This document shows, piece after piece, positions 8,380 to 22,038 of a stretch of 64,000 bases of DNA (its first letter is position 1; each line of letters begins with the position of its first letter). The position numbers and the translations under genes are program-made. This DNA comes from Streptomyces qaidamensis (lineage in GTDB: Bacteria; Actinomycetota; Actinomycetes; Streptomycetales; Streptomycetaceae), in assembly GCF_001611795.1 (NCBI RefSeq), contig NZ_CP015098.1:1674001-1738000 (forward strand), in the 5' to 3' direction. Below the pieces are notes generated by a model, which saw only the letters and a list, made by a program, of their open reading frames with translations, ran no database searches and had not been told where the DNA came from.

Positions 8380-10533
8380 TCACCCGATGTCGGCCGGATC
8401 GACCCGCACCCACACGCCGGCCCCGCTCCCGCTCCCCCGGGCCATCCGCGCGGCCTGCGCGTTCTTGAGCGCGGTGGCCAGCGCGGCGCCCCTCCCCGGC
8501 GGCACCCGCAGCAACGCCCGCTCCCACTGCTCCCCGGGCGGCGGCGCCCCCGCCCGCCGCGGTCGCCCGGGGGCGGGGACGGGCAGCGGCACCGGCCCCA
8601 GCACCTCGGCCTCGGGCGGCAGTTCGGCCGTGCGGAGGAAGTCGGCCACCGCCTCCGGTGGCCCCGACACGGCCGCCATCCGCGACACCGGCGGAAATCC
8701 CAGCTCCGCCCGCTCGGCGAGCTCCCGCACCGCGTGACCGACGGGATCCCACCGGACGAGCGCCTGCACGGGCCGCAGCGTCGGTTCGGCCACGACCACC
8801 ACCCTGCCGCCGTCCGGCTGCGGCCGGACGAGGGACGCGGCCGCGATCCACCGCCGCAACGCGTCCTCCCCGGCCCGCAGATCGGGCCGCCCGAGCATCG
8901 CCCAGCCGTCCAGCAGCAGCGCCGCCGCGTACCCGCCCTCGGCGACGGGCTCGGCCCCCGGCGTGCTGACGACCAGCGCGGGCGCCCCCGGCACCGTGTC
9001 GAGCACATGCTCCCGCCCCGAGGTGCGTACCGGTACGGCGGGGAACGCCCGGCCGAGGTCCTCGGCGGTGCGCCGCGCCCCGACGACCGAGGCGCGCAGG
9101 CGGAAGGAGCCGCAGTCCGGGCAGTGCCAGGCGCTCTCCTCGCGTCCGCACCACCCGCAGTTCAGCGCACCGCCGTCCGGCGCCTCCAGCGGCCCTGAGC
9201 AGTGCCGGCACCGCGCGGGCGCCCGGCAGTTGGCACACGCCATGCGCGGCACGTACCCCCGGCGGGGCACCTGCACCAGCACCGGGCCGTGCCGCAGGCC
9301 CTCCCTGACGGCCTGCCAGGCGAGGGTCGGCAGCCGGGCGGCCCGGGCGGCCTCGTCGCGGGCGAGATCGCCGTCCCCGACGGTCCGTACGAGCGGAGCG
9401 GCGGCCCGGACCTGATCCCGGGAGGCGACGAGCGGCCGCGCCCAGCCGCTCTCGACGAGCTGCGCGGCCTCCACCGTGCAGCCCCAGCTCCCCAGCAGGA
9501 AACCGCACTTGTCCTGTGCGGCCCGCAGCAGAAGCACCTCGCGGGCGTGGGGCTGCGGGGCATGCTGCTCGCTGTGGCTGTCGTCGCCGTCGTCCCAGAG
9601 GGCGACCAGGCCGAGGTCCTGGACCGGCGCGAACATGGCGGCCCGGGTCCCGATCACGGCCCGCACGGAACCGCGCCGCACCGCGAGCCACTGCGCGTAC
9701 CGCTTCTCGGGGCCGGCGTCGGCGGTGAGCACCGCGTGCCGCCCCTGCCCCAGCAGGGAGGTCAGGGCGGCGTCGACCCGCGCGACCGCGCGTCCGTCGG
9801 GCAGGACGGTGAGCGCCCCGCGCCCGGAGGCCAGCGTCGCGGCGACGGCCCGGGCCAGCTCGTCGCTCCACTGCGGCCCGGGCAGCGCGTTCCACACGGC
9901 CCGGGGCGCTCCGCCGGAGGCCAGCGCCCCCAGGAAGGCCGCTCCCCGCTCGTAGCGCTGCCAGGATGCCGCCTCGGGTGGAGGGGGCGGTGGCAGCGGC
10001 TCGGGTGAGGGCCGCTGCTCGGCTCGGGCGTTGCGCGGTGGCACGGCGAGCTGCAGGACGTCGGCGAGACTGCCCGCGTACCGGTCGGCGACCGCCCGGG
10101 CCAGCCCCAGCAGCTCCTCGCTGAGCACCTGCTCGGGCGACACGACCTGGGCGAGGGCTGCCAGCGGCCCCGAATAGTCGGACTCGGCCAGCCGCTCGAC
10201 GAGGAACCCGTCGATCAGCCCGCCGCCCTCGCGCCGCCCGTCCCGCACACGATGCCGCCCGGCCCCGAACCGCACCCTCACCCGCACGCCCGGCCGGGCT
10301 TCCGCGTCCAGCTCCTCGGGCACGGCGTAGTCGAAGTACCGGTCGAGATGCAGGACGCCCTTGTCGACGAGGACGCGTGCGACGGGGAGCTCCCTGGCGA
10401 GCGCGGCGCCCCGCCAGGTCCGCGGTTTGGCCCGGGGCTTCTTGGCCTTGCGCACACTGTCCCGGATGAGCGCGAGCTGCTCGGGCGGCGCACCCTCGGC
10501 CCCGCCGCCCGCCTGTTCGTTCTCGCTGCTCAC
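8380..10533 (-). CDS. priA: PriA-like primosomal protein N', helicase-degenerate
   Basis: 717 residues from GTG 10533; an ATG at 10593 is possible but sits next to the metK terminator. The N-terminal DNA-binding part (LPVARVLVDKGVLHLDRYFD) and the eight-cysteine zinc-binding block (MACANCRAPARCRHCSGPLE, CGWCGREESAWHCPDCGSFR) identify PriA. In the helicase core the Walker A loop is absent, and the DEAH position reads ALWDDGDDSHSEQH, so ATP-driven unwinding is unlikely. I recall that actinobacterial PriA proteins are generally degenerate in this way. The role in replication restart is inferred from the fold and the zinc domain. It follows metK on the minus strand after a terminator. Confidence 0.9.
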   Translation of the reverse strand: MSSENEQAGGGAEGAPPEQLALIRDSVRKAKKPRAKPRTWRGAALARELPVARVLVDKGVLHLDRYFDYAVPEELDAEARPGVRVRVRFGAGRHRVRDGRREGGGLIDGFLVERLAESDYSGPLAALAQVVSPEQVLSEELLGLARAVADRYAGSLADVLQLAVPPRNARAEQRPSPEPLPPPPPPEAASWQRYERGAAFLGALASGGAPRAVWNALPGPQWSDELARAVAATLASGRGALTVLPDGRAVARVDAALTSLLGQGRHAVLTADAGPEKRYAQWLAVRRGSVRAVIGTRAAMFAPVQDLGLVALWDDGDDSHSEQHAPQPHAREVLLLRAAQDKCGFLLGSWGCTVEAAQLVESGWARPLVASRDQVRAAAPLVRTVGDGDLARDEAARAARLPTLAWQAVREGLRHGPVLVQVPRRGYVPRMACANCRAPARCRHCSGPLEAPDGGALNCGWCGREESAWHCPDCGSFRLRASVVGARRTAEDLGRAFPAVPVRTSGREHVLDTVPGAPALVVSTPGAEPVAEGGYAAALLLDGWAMLGRPDLRAGEDALRRWIAAASLVRPQPDGGRVVVVAEPTLRPVQALVRWDPVGHAVRELAERAELGFPPVSRMAAVSGPPEAVADFLRTAELPPEAEVLGPVPLPVPAPGRPRRAGAPPPGEQWERALLRVPPGRGAALATALKNAQAARMARGSGSGAGVWVRVDPADIG

Positions 10534-10597
10534 GCTTGCATTCTTACCAAACGCCACTGACAACCGGCGCCTCACGGGAGGCCCCGGGGACATGGCA

Positions 10598-10627
10598 AGG
10601 CCCGGCTCCCCGAGGGGAGCCGGGCCT
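10598..10627 (-). terminator. Terminator after metK
   Basis: A stem pairing AGGCCCGGCTCCC with its complement around a four-base loop (arms about 10598-10611 and 10614-10627) lies 25 bp past the metK stop. It argues that priA is expressed from its own promoter and that its start is below this point. Confidence 0.8.
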
Positions 10628-10652
10628 CACGCCATGCCCTGGAGGGCGGGAC

Positions 10653-11861
10653 CTACAGCCCCGCGGCCTTGCGCAGCGCGTCCACGCGGTCCGTCCGCTC
10701 CCAGGTGAAGTCGGGCAGCTCGCGGCCGAAGTGGCCGTACGCCGCGGTCTGGGAGTAGATCGGGCGGAGCAGGTCGAGGTCGCGGATGATGGCGGCCGGA
10801 CGGAGGTCGAAGACCTCGTCGATCGCCTTCTCGATCTTCTCCGTGTCGATCTTGGCGGTGCCGAAGGTCTCGACGAACAGGCCGACCGGCTCGGCCTTGC
10901 CGATCGCGTACGCGACCTGGACCTCGCAGCGGGTGGCGAGGCCCGCGGCCACGACGTTCTTCGCGACCCAGCGCATCGCGTACGCCGCGGAACGGTCGAC
11001 CTTGGACGGGTCCTTGCCGGAGAACGCGCCACCGCCGTGACGGGCCATGCCGCCGTAGGTGTCGATGATGATCTTGCGGCCGGTCAGGCCGGCGTCACCC
11101 ATCGGGCCGCCGATCTCGAAACGGCCGGTCGGGTTGACCAGGAGACGGTAGTTCTCCGTGTCGAGCTTGATGCCCTCGTCCAGCAGCGCCTTGAGCTCCG
11201 GCTCGACGACGAACTCCTTGATGTCCGGAGCCAGGAGCGAGTCCAGGTCGATGTCGGAGGCGTGCTGCGAGGAGACCACCACGGTGTCCAGGCGGACCGC
11301 CTTGTCACCGTCGTACTCGATGGTGACCTGCGTCTTGCCGTCCGGGCGCAGGTAGGGGATCGTGCCGTTCTTGCGCACGTCGGACAGACGCTTCGACAGG
11401 CGGTGCGCCAGGAAGATCGGCAGCGGCATCAGCGTCGGCGTCTCGTCCGTCGCGTAGCCGAACATCAGGCCCTGGTCGCCCGCGCCCTGCTTGTCGAGCT
11501 CGTCGTCGTCACCCTCGACACGGTTCTCGTACGCCGTGTCCACGCCCTGGGCGATGTCCGGGGACTGCGCGCCGATCGACACCGACACGCCGCAGGAGGC
11601 GCCGTCGAAGCCCTTCTTGGAGGAGTCGTAGCCGATTTCGAGGATCTTGTTCCGGACCAGCGTCGCGATGTCCGCGTACGTCTTGGTCGTGACCTCGCCG
11701 GCCACGTGCACCAGGCCGGTCGTGATCAGGGTCTCGACGGCGACCCGGGATGAGGGGTCCTCGCGCAGAAGCGCGTCGAGAATGGTGTCGCTGATCTGGT
11801 CAGCGATCTTGTCGGGGTGACCCTCGGTGACAGACTCCGAGGTGAACAGACGACGGGACAC
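10653..11861 (-). CDS. metK: S-adenosylmethionine synthetase
   Basis: 402 residues. It makes S-adenosylmethionine from ATP and methionine. Signature segments are [20 protein letters not shown] at the N-terminus (His of the active site), the [12 protein letters not shown] hexapeptide region, and [20 protein letters not shown] (phosphate-binding loop). I chose the GTG at 11861 ([10 protein letters not shown]) because AGGGAG lies 4 nt upstream and this is the family start; the frame is open to 11954. It is flanked by coaBC upstream and priA downstream on the same strand, with a terminator after it. Confidence 0.98.
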   Translation of the reverse strand: MSRRLFTSESVTEGHPDKIADQISDTILDALLREDPSSRVAVETLITTGLVHVAGEVTTKTYADIATLVRNKILEIGYDSSKKGFDGASCGVSVSIGAQSPDIAQGVDTAYENRVEGDDDELDKQGAGDQGLMFGYATDETPTLMPLPIFLAHRLSKRLSDVRKNGTIPYLRPDGKTQVTIEYDGDKAVRLDTVVVSSQHASDIDLDSLLAPDIKEFVVEPELKALLDEGIKLDTENYRLLVNPTGRFEIGGPMGDAGLTGRKIIIDTYGGMARHGGGAFSGKDPSKVDRSAAYAMRWVAKNVVAAGLATRCEVQVAYAIGKAEPVGLFVETFGTAKIDTEKIEKAIDEVFDLRPAAIIRDLDLLRPIYSQTAAYGHFGRELPDFTWERTDRVDALRKAAGL

Positions 11862-12098
11862 AACGCTCCCTGAGGTTGCAGCGGCTGCTGGCTGATCATT
11901 GGCGGACGGCGGGGGCTGCACCCGGCGCCGTCCGTGGAACAGTTTACGGGTCACGCTTCAGCCACGGTCCCCCCGTCTCGCCACTCGGGAGTGCTGTGAC
12001 CTGCGGCACGGGCATTCTGCCCAATGCCGAGCGACGTTGGCCAGAGGCGCCACGCCCCGATCCGCCCGCTTTCGCGGGGGTACGCGGCGCCGGGGCCA

Positions 12099-13301
12099 TC
12101 AGCTCAGGCGCTCGGCCACCAGATCCCACACGGTTTCGGCCAGGGCTTCCTTGGGCCCGTGCGCCACGGCGGTCTCGCTGCCGTCGGCGCCCAGCACGAC
12201 CGCCTCGTTCTCCTCGGAACCGAAGGTCTTCAGCTCCCCCACCTCGTTCACGACCAGGAGATCGCAGCCCTTGCGCTTGAGCTTGGCGCGGCCGTTGGCC
12301 AGGACGTCGTCCGTCTCCGCGGCGAAGCCGACGATCACCTGTCCGGGGCGGGCCCGGTCGGCCGAGATCTCCGCGAGAATGTCCGGATTCCGCACCAGGG
12401 TGACCGGCTCCGGCTCCTGGCCGTCCTTCTTCTTGATCTTCCCTGCCGCGTACGCCGCCGGGCGGAAGTCCGCCACCGCGGCCGCCATCACCACGGCGTC
12501 GGCCTCCGGGGCGGCCCGCAGTACCGCCTCGCGCAGCTCCACGGCGGTGCCGACCGGCACGACGTCGACGCCCGCCGGGGCCGGCAGGGTGCTGTTGGCC
12601 GCGATCAGCGTGACACGGGCGCCTCGGGCGGCGGCGGTGCGGGCGAGGGCGTAGCCCTGCTTGCCGGAGGAACGGTTGCCGAGGAAGCGGACGGGGTCCA
12701 GGGGCTCGCGGGTGCCGCCGGCGCTGACGAGGACGTGCCGGCCCGCGAGGTCGGGCTCGGTGACGCCCCGGGCCAGGACGCGGCGGCAGACCTCGAAGAT
12801 CTCGCCCGGGTCGGGCAGCCGGCCCTTGCCGGTGTCGACGCCGGTGAGGCGGCCGACGGCCGGCTCGATGACGAGGGCGCCGCGGCGGCGCAGCGTCGCC
12901 ACGTTCTCCTGGGTGGCCGGGTGCTCCCACATCTCCGTGTGCATGGCGGGGGCGAAGACGACCGGGCAACGGGCGGTGAGCAGGGTGTTGGTGAGGAGGT
13001 CGTCGGCGAGGCCGTGGGCCGCCTTGGCCAGCGTGTCGGCGGTGGCGGGGGCGACGACGACCAGGTCGGCGTGCTGCCCGATGCGGACGTGCGGGACCTC
13101 GTGCACGTCGTCCCAGACCTCGGTGGAGACGGGGTTGCCGGAGAGCGCGGACCAGGTGGCGGCGCCGACGAAGTGCAGCGCGGAGGCCGTGGGCACCACC
13201 CGCACCTCGTGACCCGACTCCGTCAGCCGCCGCAGCAGCTCACAGGCCTTGTACGCGGCGATGCCCCCGCTGACCCCCAGAACGACCTTCGGCTTGTCCA
13301 C
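12099..13301 (-). CDS. coaBC: Bifunctional phosphopantothenoylcysteine decarboxylase / phosphopantothenate-cysteine ligase
   Basis: 400 residues. Two steps of coenzyme A synthesis. The N-terminal flavoprotein CoaC half has GVSGGIAAYKACELLRRLTE, APATADTLAKAAHGLADDLL and the substrate-recognition PAMHTEMW. The C-terminal CoaB half has the nucleotide-binding VSAGGTREPLDPVRFLGNRS and SSGKQGYALA. Start GTG 13301 (MDKPKVVLGVSGG) follows GGGGAGAG. The length agrees with the family. It lies between rpoZ and metK; a strong hairpin separates it from rpoZ, suggesting partial transcriptional independence. Confidence 0.97.
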   Translation of the reverse strand: MDKPKVVLGVSGGIAAYKACELLRRLTESGHEVRVVPTASALHFVGAATWSALSGNPVSTEVWDDVHEVPHVRIGQHADLVVVAPATADTLAKAAHGLADDLLTNTLLTARCPVVFAPAMHTEMWEHPATQENVATLRRRGALVIEPAVGRLTGVDTGKGRLPDPGEIFEVCRRVLARGVTEPDLAGRHVLVSAGGTREPLDPVRFLGNRSSGKQGYALARTAAARGARVTLIAANSTLPAPAGVDVVPVGTAVELREAVLRAAPEADAVVMAAAVADFRPAAYAAGKIKKKDGQEPEPVTLVRNPDILAEISADRARPGQVIVGFAAETDDVLANGRAKLKRKGCDLLVVNEVGELKTFGSEENEAVVLGADGSETAVAHGPKEALAETVWDLVAERLS

Positions 13302-13351
13302 GTCTCTCCCCGCACCTCGGCAACCGGCACACCGTACGACTCCATGACACA

Positions 13352-13386
13352 CCACAGGCCCGGCAGTCGGCCTGCCGGGCCTGTGG
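13352..13386 (-). terminator. Terminator after rpoZ
   Basis: A perfect 15-bp stem (13352-13366 with 13372-13386) and five-base loop lie 30 bp past the rpoZ stop and about 50 bp before the coaBC start. It probably ends or attenuates the sIHF-gmk-rpoZ transcript. Confidence 0.82.
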
Positions 13387-13415
13387 ATAAGTCAGCGCAA
13401 AGCTGTAAATCCTAC

Positions 13416-13688
13416 TTACTGCGCCGGGCCCTCGACGGCCTCGGACGTCAGGAGCCCCGCGTTGATCTCGCGGAGGGCGATCGAGAGCGGCTTCTCGTGG
13501 ACGTGGGTGTCGACGAGGGGACCGACGTACTCGAGGAGACCCTCGCCGAGCTGCGAGTAGTACGCGTTGATCTGGCGGGCACGCTTGGCCGCGTAGATCA
13601 CGAGGCTGTACTTCGAGTCGGTGGCCTCGAGGAGCTCGTCGATCGGCGGGTTGATGATGCCCTCGGGCGCGGAGATGGAAGAGGACAC
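13416..13688 (-). CDS. rpoZ: RNA polymerase omega subunit
   Basis: 90 residues. Omega binds the beta' subunit and aids RNA polymerase assembly. The conserved core is [20 protein letters not shown] followed by [12 protein letters not shown], and the C-terminus [15 protein letters not shown] is actinobacterial. GTG start at 13688 is preceded by GGAAGGTAG. It lies directly after gmk, the common gmk-rpoZ arrangement. Confidence 0.97.
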   Translation of the reverse strand: MSSSISAPEGIINPPIDELLEATDSKYSLVIYAAKRARQINAYYSQLGEGLLEYVGPLVDTHVHEKPLSIALREINAGLLTSEAVEGPAQ

Positions 13689-13756
13689 GCTCTACCTTCC
13701 GATGGATGGGAAAGAATCTGTCGGGGTGATCGGCCGACCGGAACGATCAGCGATGG

Positions 13757-14350
13757 TCACACGACGTCCACCAAGGCTAGCAGCTCGCGTGCTACGTCCT
13801 CGACGGAGGTGTTGACCAGGGTGGTGTCGAACTCCGGCTCGGCCGCGAGTTCGGTCTTCGCCGCTTCGAGCCGGCGCTCGATCACCTCGGGCGGTTCGGT
13901 GCCCCGCCCGGTGAGTCGGCGCACGAGCTCCTCCCAGGAGGGAGGGGCCAGGAACACCAGCTGGGCCTCGGGCATCGACTCGCGGACCAGGCGGGCGCCC
14001 TGCAGGTCGATCTCCAGGAGGACGGGCTCGCCGTTCTCCAGGCGCTCCTGCACGGCCGCACGCGGCGTGCCGTAGCGGTTGCCGGCGAACTCGGCCCACT
14101 CCAGCAGCTCCCCGTTGGCGATCAGCTTGTCCATCTCTTCGTCGGAGACGAAGAAGTAGTGGACTCCGTGCTGCTCGCCGGGGCGCGGCTTGCGGGTCGT
14201 CGCCGACACCGAGAGCCAGACCTCGGGGTGTTCCTTGCGCATATGAGCGACGACCGTGCTCTTGCCGACCCCAGAGGGGCCGGAGAGCACGGTCAGCCGC
14301 GGACGTACGTCCGGGGGTACGGGGGACGTCCCCCGGGGTGTTGCAGCCAT
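13757..14350 (-). CDS. gmk: Guanylate kinase
   Basis: 197 residues. It phosphorylates GMP to GDP with ATP. The P-loop [16 protein letters not shown] lies near residues 19-34, followed by the GMP-binding [20 protein letters not shown] segment and [15 protein letters not shown]. The C-terminal lid is [21 protein letters not shown] chose ATG 14350 (MAATPRGT); the frame extends to a TTG at 14368, and neither has a convincing ribosome binding site. It is sited between sIHF and rpoZ. Confidence 0.97.
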   Translation of the reverse strand: MAATPRGTSPVPPDVRPRLTVLSGPSGVGKSTVVAHMRKEHPEVWLSVSATTRKPRPGEQHGVHYFFVSDEEMDKLIANGELLEWAEFAGNRYGTPRAAVQERLENGEPVLLEIDLQGARLVRESMPEAQLVFLAPPSWEELVRRLTGRGTEPPEVIERRLEAAKTELAAEPEFDTTLVNTSVEDVARELLALVDVV

Positions 14351-14408
14351 GCAGCGATTATCCAGCAATCGCGGAGTGCCCGGGACTCGCTTCCCCGGAG
14401 CGCCCGGT

Positions 14409-14732
14409 TCAGGAGCCGGTGCTGCCGAACTCGCGCTCCAGGGAGGCGATCTGGTTGGAACCGAGACCCCGCACGCGGCGGCTCTCGGAGATGCCGAGTC
14501 GCTCCATGATCTGCTTCGCGCGGACCTTGCCCACGCCGGGCAGCGACTCGAGGAGGGCGGAGACCTTCATCTTGCCGATGACGTCGTTCTCCTGGCCCTG
14601 CTTGATGACCTCGTGAAGGGAGGCGCCGGAGTGCTTGAGTCGATTCTTGACCTCGGCCCGCTCCCGGCGAGCCGCGGCGGCCTTTTCGAGCGCGGCTGCG
14701 CGCTGTTCAGGGGTAAGGGGCGGAAGAGCCAC
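14409..14732 (-). CDS. sihF: Actinobacterial integration host factor (sIHF)
   Basis: 107 residues, start GTG 14732 ([10 protein letters not shown]) with GAGGTGA 7 nt upstream. It is a nucleoid-associated protein unrelated to the proteobacterial IHF heterodimer. Residues 1-45 form a long charged helix, and [20 protein letters not shown] is the helix-hairpin-helix DNA-binding motif. The C-terminal [20 protein letters not shown] is the second contact region. In S. coelicolor the homologue affects chromosome compaction, supercoiling and sporulation (family knowledge). It leads the gmk-rpoZ group and is preceded by an unusually AT-rich upstream region. Confidence 0.95.
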   Translation of the reverse strand: MALPPLTPEQRAAALEKAAAARRERAEVKNRLKHSGASLHEVIKQGQENDVIGKMKVSALLESLPGVGKVRAKQIMERLGISESRRVRGLGSNQIASLEREFGSTGS

Positions 14733-14874
14733 GCCTACGTCACCTCGGATGTCGAACTGTCGGATACGGACCGGTGAGGAACCTAGTCGCCCCACACCTG
14801 GGGAGCCACGAGCAACACACGCTTGCCCGTTCTCTCGTCGGAGACTAGCGGGCAAGTCCGCCAGAGTCAGCGAG

Positions 14875-14965
14875 AACAGCGGAAAAGTCCTGGTCAGCCT
14901 TCATCTGAACGGACATTTAGGACATACTGCCCCGGATTTGAGGATGTATTCAGACTCAAGGGGGC
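14875..14965 (-). promoter_or_regulatory. AT-rich upstream region of sIHF
   Basis: The stretch between pyrF and sIHF contains several A/T-rich hexamers (on the minus strand TTGAGT, TATGTC, CTAAATG, ACTTTTCC) in a chromosome where most gaps are very GC-rich. This probably marks the sIHF promoter region. I cannot assign individual -35 and -10 boxes with confidence. Confidence 0.4.
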
Positions 14966-15009
14966 CCCTGACCACTCATCGGAGGTCTCGCGGTAAGGTC
15001 TGGACCGCC

Positions 15010-15851
15010 TCACGAAGGCGTCACGGCGCGCCGGATCTCCGCCGCGAAGCGCTCCGTGGCGTCACGCAGAGCGACCGCGTCGGGACCGTGGCGCAGCACT
15101 CCCCGGCTGACGTTCGGCACGACGTTGCGCACCGCGGCGCCGAAGACCCCGGGAAGATCGGCCGGCGTGGCGCCCTGGGCGCCGATGCCGGGTGCCAGGA
15201 GCGGGCCGTTGATGTCCAGATCGTACGTCGACAGATCACCGAGGGTGGCGCCGACGACCGCGCCGAACGACCCCAGGGGCTCCTCCCCCGTGTTCTCGGC
15301 GGCCAGGTGCGCGAGCATCGTCGCTCCGACGTTCCGGCCGTCGGAGCGCACGGCGTGCTGGACCTCGCCGCCCTCCGGGTTGGACGTCAGGGCCAGCACG
15401 AAGAGTCCCGCGCCGTTCTCCCGGGCCAGTGCCACGGCCGGGCTGAGCGATCCGTAGCCGAGGTACGGCGAGACCGTCAGGGCGTCGGAGAACAGCGGCG
15501 CGTCCTTGTGCAGGAAGGACTCGGCGTAGGCGGCCATGGTCGAGCCGATGTCGCCGCGCTTGGCGTCCATCACGACCAGCGCGCCCGCCGCCCGGGCCTC
15601 GGCGACCGACTTCTCCAGGACGGCGACACCGCGCGAACCGAAGCGCTCGAAGAACGCGCTCTGCGGCTTGAGCACGGCGACCCGGTCGGCCACCGCCTCG
15701 ACGACCGTGCGGCTGAACCGCTCCAGGCCCGCCACGTCGTCGTTCAGGCCCCACTCGGCGAGCAGGGAGGCGTGCGGGTCGATGCCGACGCACAGCGGGC
15801 CGCGCTCGTCCATGGCCCGGCGCAGGCGCGCGCCGAAGGGTTCGAGACCAC

Positions 15852-15855
<4 letters not shown>
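15010..15855 (-). CDS. pyrF: Orotidine 5'-phosphate decarboxylase (type 2)
   Basis: 281 residues. It performs the last step of UMP synthesis. [20 protein letters not shown] holds the catalytic Lys-Asp charge network (DAKRxDIG), and [17 protein letters not shown] is the type 2 N-terminal motif. Its ATG overlaps the pyrD stop as ATGA, giving translational coupling at the end of the pyrimidine operon. The length is typical of the type 2 family. Confidence 0.97.
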
Positions 15856-16955
<1,100 letters not shown>

Positions 16956-16958
<3 letters not shown>

Positions 16959-16993
16959 GGTGTCCTCACGAAGACATGGCGTCCTCACGAAGA
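16956..16993 (-). promoter_or_regulatory. Duplicated ribosome binding site and start codon before pyrD, with a three-codon mini-ORF
   Basis: A 13-bp direct repeat (GTCCTCACGAAGA on the plus strand, at 16962-16974 and 16981-16993, period 19) duplicates the SD sequence and ATG. Read on the minus strand, the upstream ATG opens Met-Ser-Ser-stop. Its TGA runs straight into the GAGGAC that serves the true pyrD ATG at 16958. The reading is direct; a regulatory effect is inferred. Confidence 0.6.
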
Positions 16994-17019
16994 GGGGGAC
17001 ACCGTTTCCGGTGTCCCCC
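16994..17019 (-). terminator. Terminator-like hairpin between carB and pyrD
   Basis: A perfect 11-bp stem (GGGGGACACCG with CGGTGTCCCCC) and TTTC loop lie 10 bp past the carB stop, inside the pyrimidine cluster. It could be an intercistronic attenuator, a partial terminator or an mRNA-stabilising structure. Confidence 0.8.
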
Positions 17020-17028
17020 TCGGGGCTG

Positions 17029-20329
<3,301 letters not shown>

Positions 20330-20337
<8 letters not shown>

Positions 20338-21472
20338 GCTGGCCCTCCATGAGCTTCACGAAGCGGTCGAACAGGTAGGCGGCGTCGTGCGGGCCGGCTG
20401 CCGCTTCGGGGTGGTACTGGACGCTGAATGCGGGGCGGTCGAGGAGCTGGAGCCCCTCCACCACGTTGTCGTTCAGGCAGACGTGGGACACCTCGGCGCG
20501 GCCGAACGGGGTCTCGGAGACCTGGTCGAGCGGGGCGTCGACGGCGAAGCCGTGGTTGTGCGCGGTGACCTCGACCTTGCCGGTCGTGCGGTCCTGCACC
20601 GGCTGGTTGATGCCGCGGTGGCCGTACTTCAGCTTGAAGGTGCCGAAGCCGAGGGCGCGGCCGAGGATCTGGTTGCCGAAGCAGATGCCGAAGAGCGGGG
20701 TGCCGCGCTCCAGGACGCCCTGCATCACGGAGACGGGGTGGTCGGCGGTGGCCGGGTCGCCCGGGCCGTTGGAGAAGAACACGCCGTCCGGGTTCACCGC
20801 GTAGACGTCCTCGACGGTGGCGGTCGCCGGGAGCACGTGCACCTCGATGCCGCGCTCGGCCATGCGGTGCGGGGTCATGCCCTTGATGCCGAGGTCGACG
20901 GCGGCGACGGTGAACTTCTTCTCGCCGATGGCCGGGACGACGTAGGGCTCGGTGGTGGCGACCTCGGCGGAGAGGTTCGCGCCCTTCATCTGGGGGGCTT
21001 CCTGGACGCGGGCGAGCAGCGCGGCGTCGTCCTGGACGGCGCCGCCGCTGAAGATGCCGACGCGCATGGCGCCCCGCTCGCGCAGGTGGCGGGTGAGGGC
21101 GCGGGTGTCGATGCCGCTGATGCCGACGACGCCCTGGGCGTCCAGCTCCTCGTCCAGCGTGCGCCGGGAGCGCCAGCTGGACGGCACGCGCGCGGGGTCG
21201 CGCACGACGTAGCCGGAGACCCAGATCCTCTTCGACTCCATGTCCTCGTCGTTCACACCGGTGTTGCCGACGTGCGGCGCGGTCATCACCACGACCTGGC
21301 GGTGGTACGAGGGGTCGGTCAGGGTCTCCTGGTAGCCGGTCATGCCGGTGGAGAACACCGCTTCGCCGAAGGTCTCCCCCACGGCCCCGTAAGCACGGCC
21401 GCGAAAGATCCGGCCGTCCTCCAGGACGAGTACGGCGGGAGTTTTGACGGCTCCCCTGGTGGAGGTGGTCAT
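20330..21472 (-). CDS. carA: Carbamoyl-phosphate synthase small (glutaminase) subunit
   Basis: 380 residues. The class I glutamine amidotransferase domain hydrolyses glutamine and passes ammonia to CarB. The nucleophile is Cys264 in [17 protein letters not shown], with the His-Glu pair in [14 protein letters not shown] near residue 350. The N-terminal domain has the expected [21 protein letters not shown] chose ATG 21472; the frame is open to 21904 over the upstream gene. The start overlaps the stop of the PH-like gene as ATGA, and the end overlaps carB by 8 nt. Confidence 0.98.
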
Positions 21473-22038
21473 CGTTCGGCGCCTTCCCTGGTGTTCGTTT
21501 CGATCATGGAGTTGATGGCTTCGACCCACTCGTTGTGCTCGGCCGCGCGGTCGGAGCGGAAGCCGGAGTCGATCAGCCGGTCGCCGTGCGCCCAGGTGAC
21601 GACCAGCAGGCCGCCCTCGGTGAGCACCTTGCCGGCGATGCCCTTGTCGAGCCGGGCCTCGCGCAGCTGGGCGGCCGGGACGAAGAAGTCGGTCGCCCCG
21701 GGGCGTACGACGTCGAGGCCGGCGTCCGTGAGGGTGAGCTCGGCGCGGCTGCGGGTGCCCAGGCCGTGGGCGACGATGCGGTCGAGCCACTGGCCTGCGG
21801 TGGTGGAGCCGTGGTAGCGGCCGCTCAGGCTCAGCTTCGCGGGACCTGGGTCGTCCGGGGTGGTGGGCAGCTCGGGCAGGTCGCCCTGGAGGGTGCCGCG
21901 CCACTTCCAGCCCTCGCGCATCAGCCAGTAGACGAGCGCGACGAACAGGGCGAGGCCGACGACCCAGCCGATGCGGGCGGCCCAGTCGGTCACTTGCGCC
22001 GATTCCTTCTCGGCGGCCAGCAGGAGTACAGGTGTCAC
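21469..22038 (-). CDS. Single-pass membrane protein with PH-like domain, inside the pyrimidine operon
   Basis: 189 residues from GTG 22038. A single membrane helix (about residues 21-38, [18 protein letters not shown]) precedes a cytosolic beta-rich region ([40 protein letters not shown]) that reads as a bacterial PH-like domain, ending in an amphipathic helix ([16 protein letters not shown]). It overlaps pyrC upstream (GTGA) and carA downstream (ATGA) by 4 nt each, so it is translated as an operon member. The position is conserved in streptomycetes as I recall, but no function in pyrimidine synthesis is known to me. Confidence 0.85.
   Translation of the reverse strand: MTPVLLLAAEKESAQVTDWAARIGWVVGLALFVALVYWLMREGWKWRGTLQGDLPELPTTPDDPGPAKLSLSGRYHGSTTAGQWLDRIVAHGLGTRSRAELTLTDAGLDVVRPGATDFFVPAAQLREARLDKGIAGKVLTEGGLLVVTWAHGDRLIDSGFRSDRAAEHNEWVEAINSMIETNTREGAER

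Noticed and set aside
11862..12098. Possible SAM-responsive riboswitch upstream of metK
   Set aside because: The 237-bp gap shows no recognisable SAM aptamer; metK has a short SD-start arrangement at 11861.
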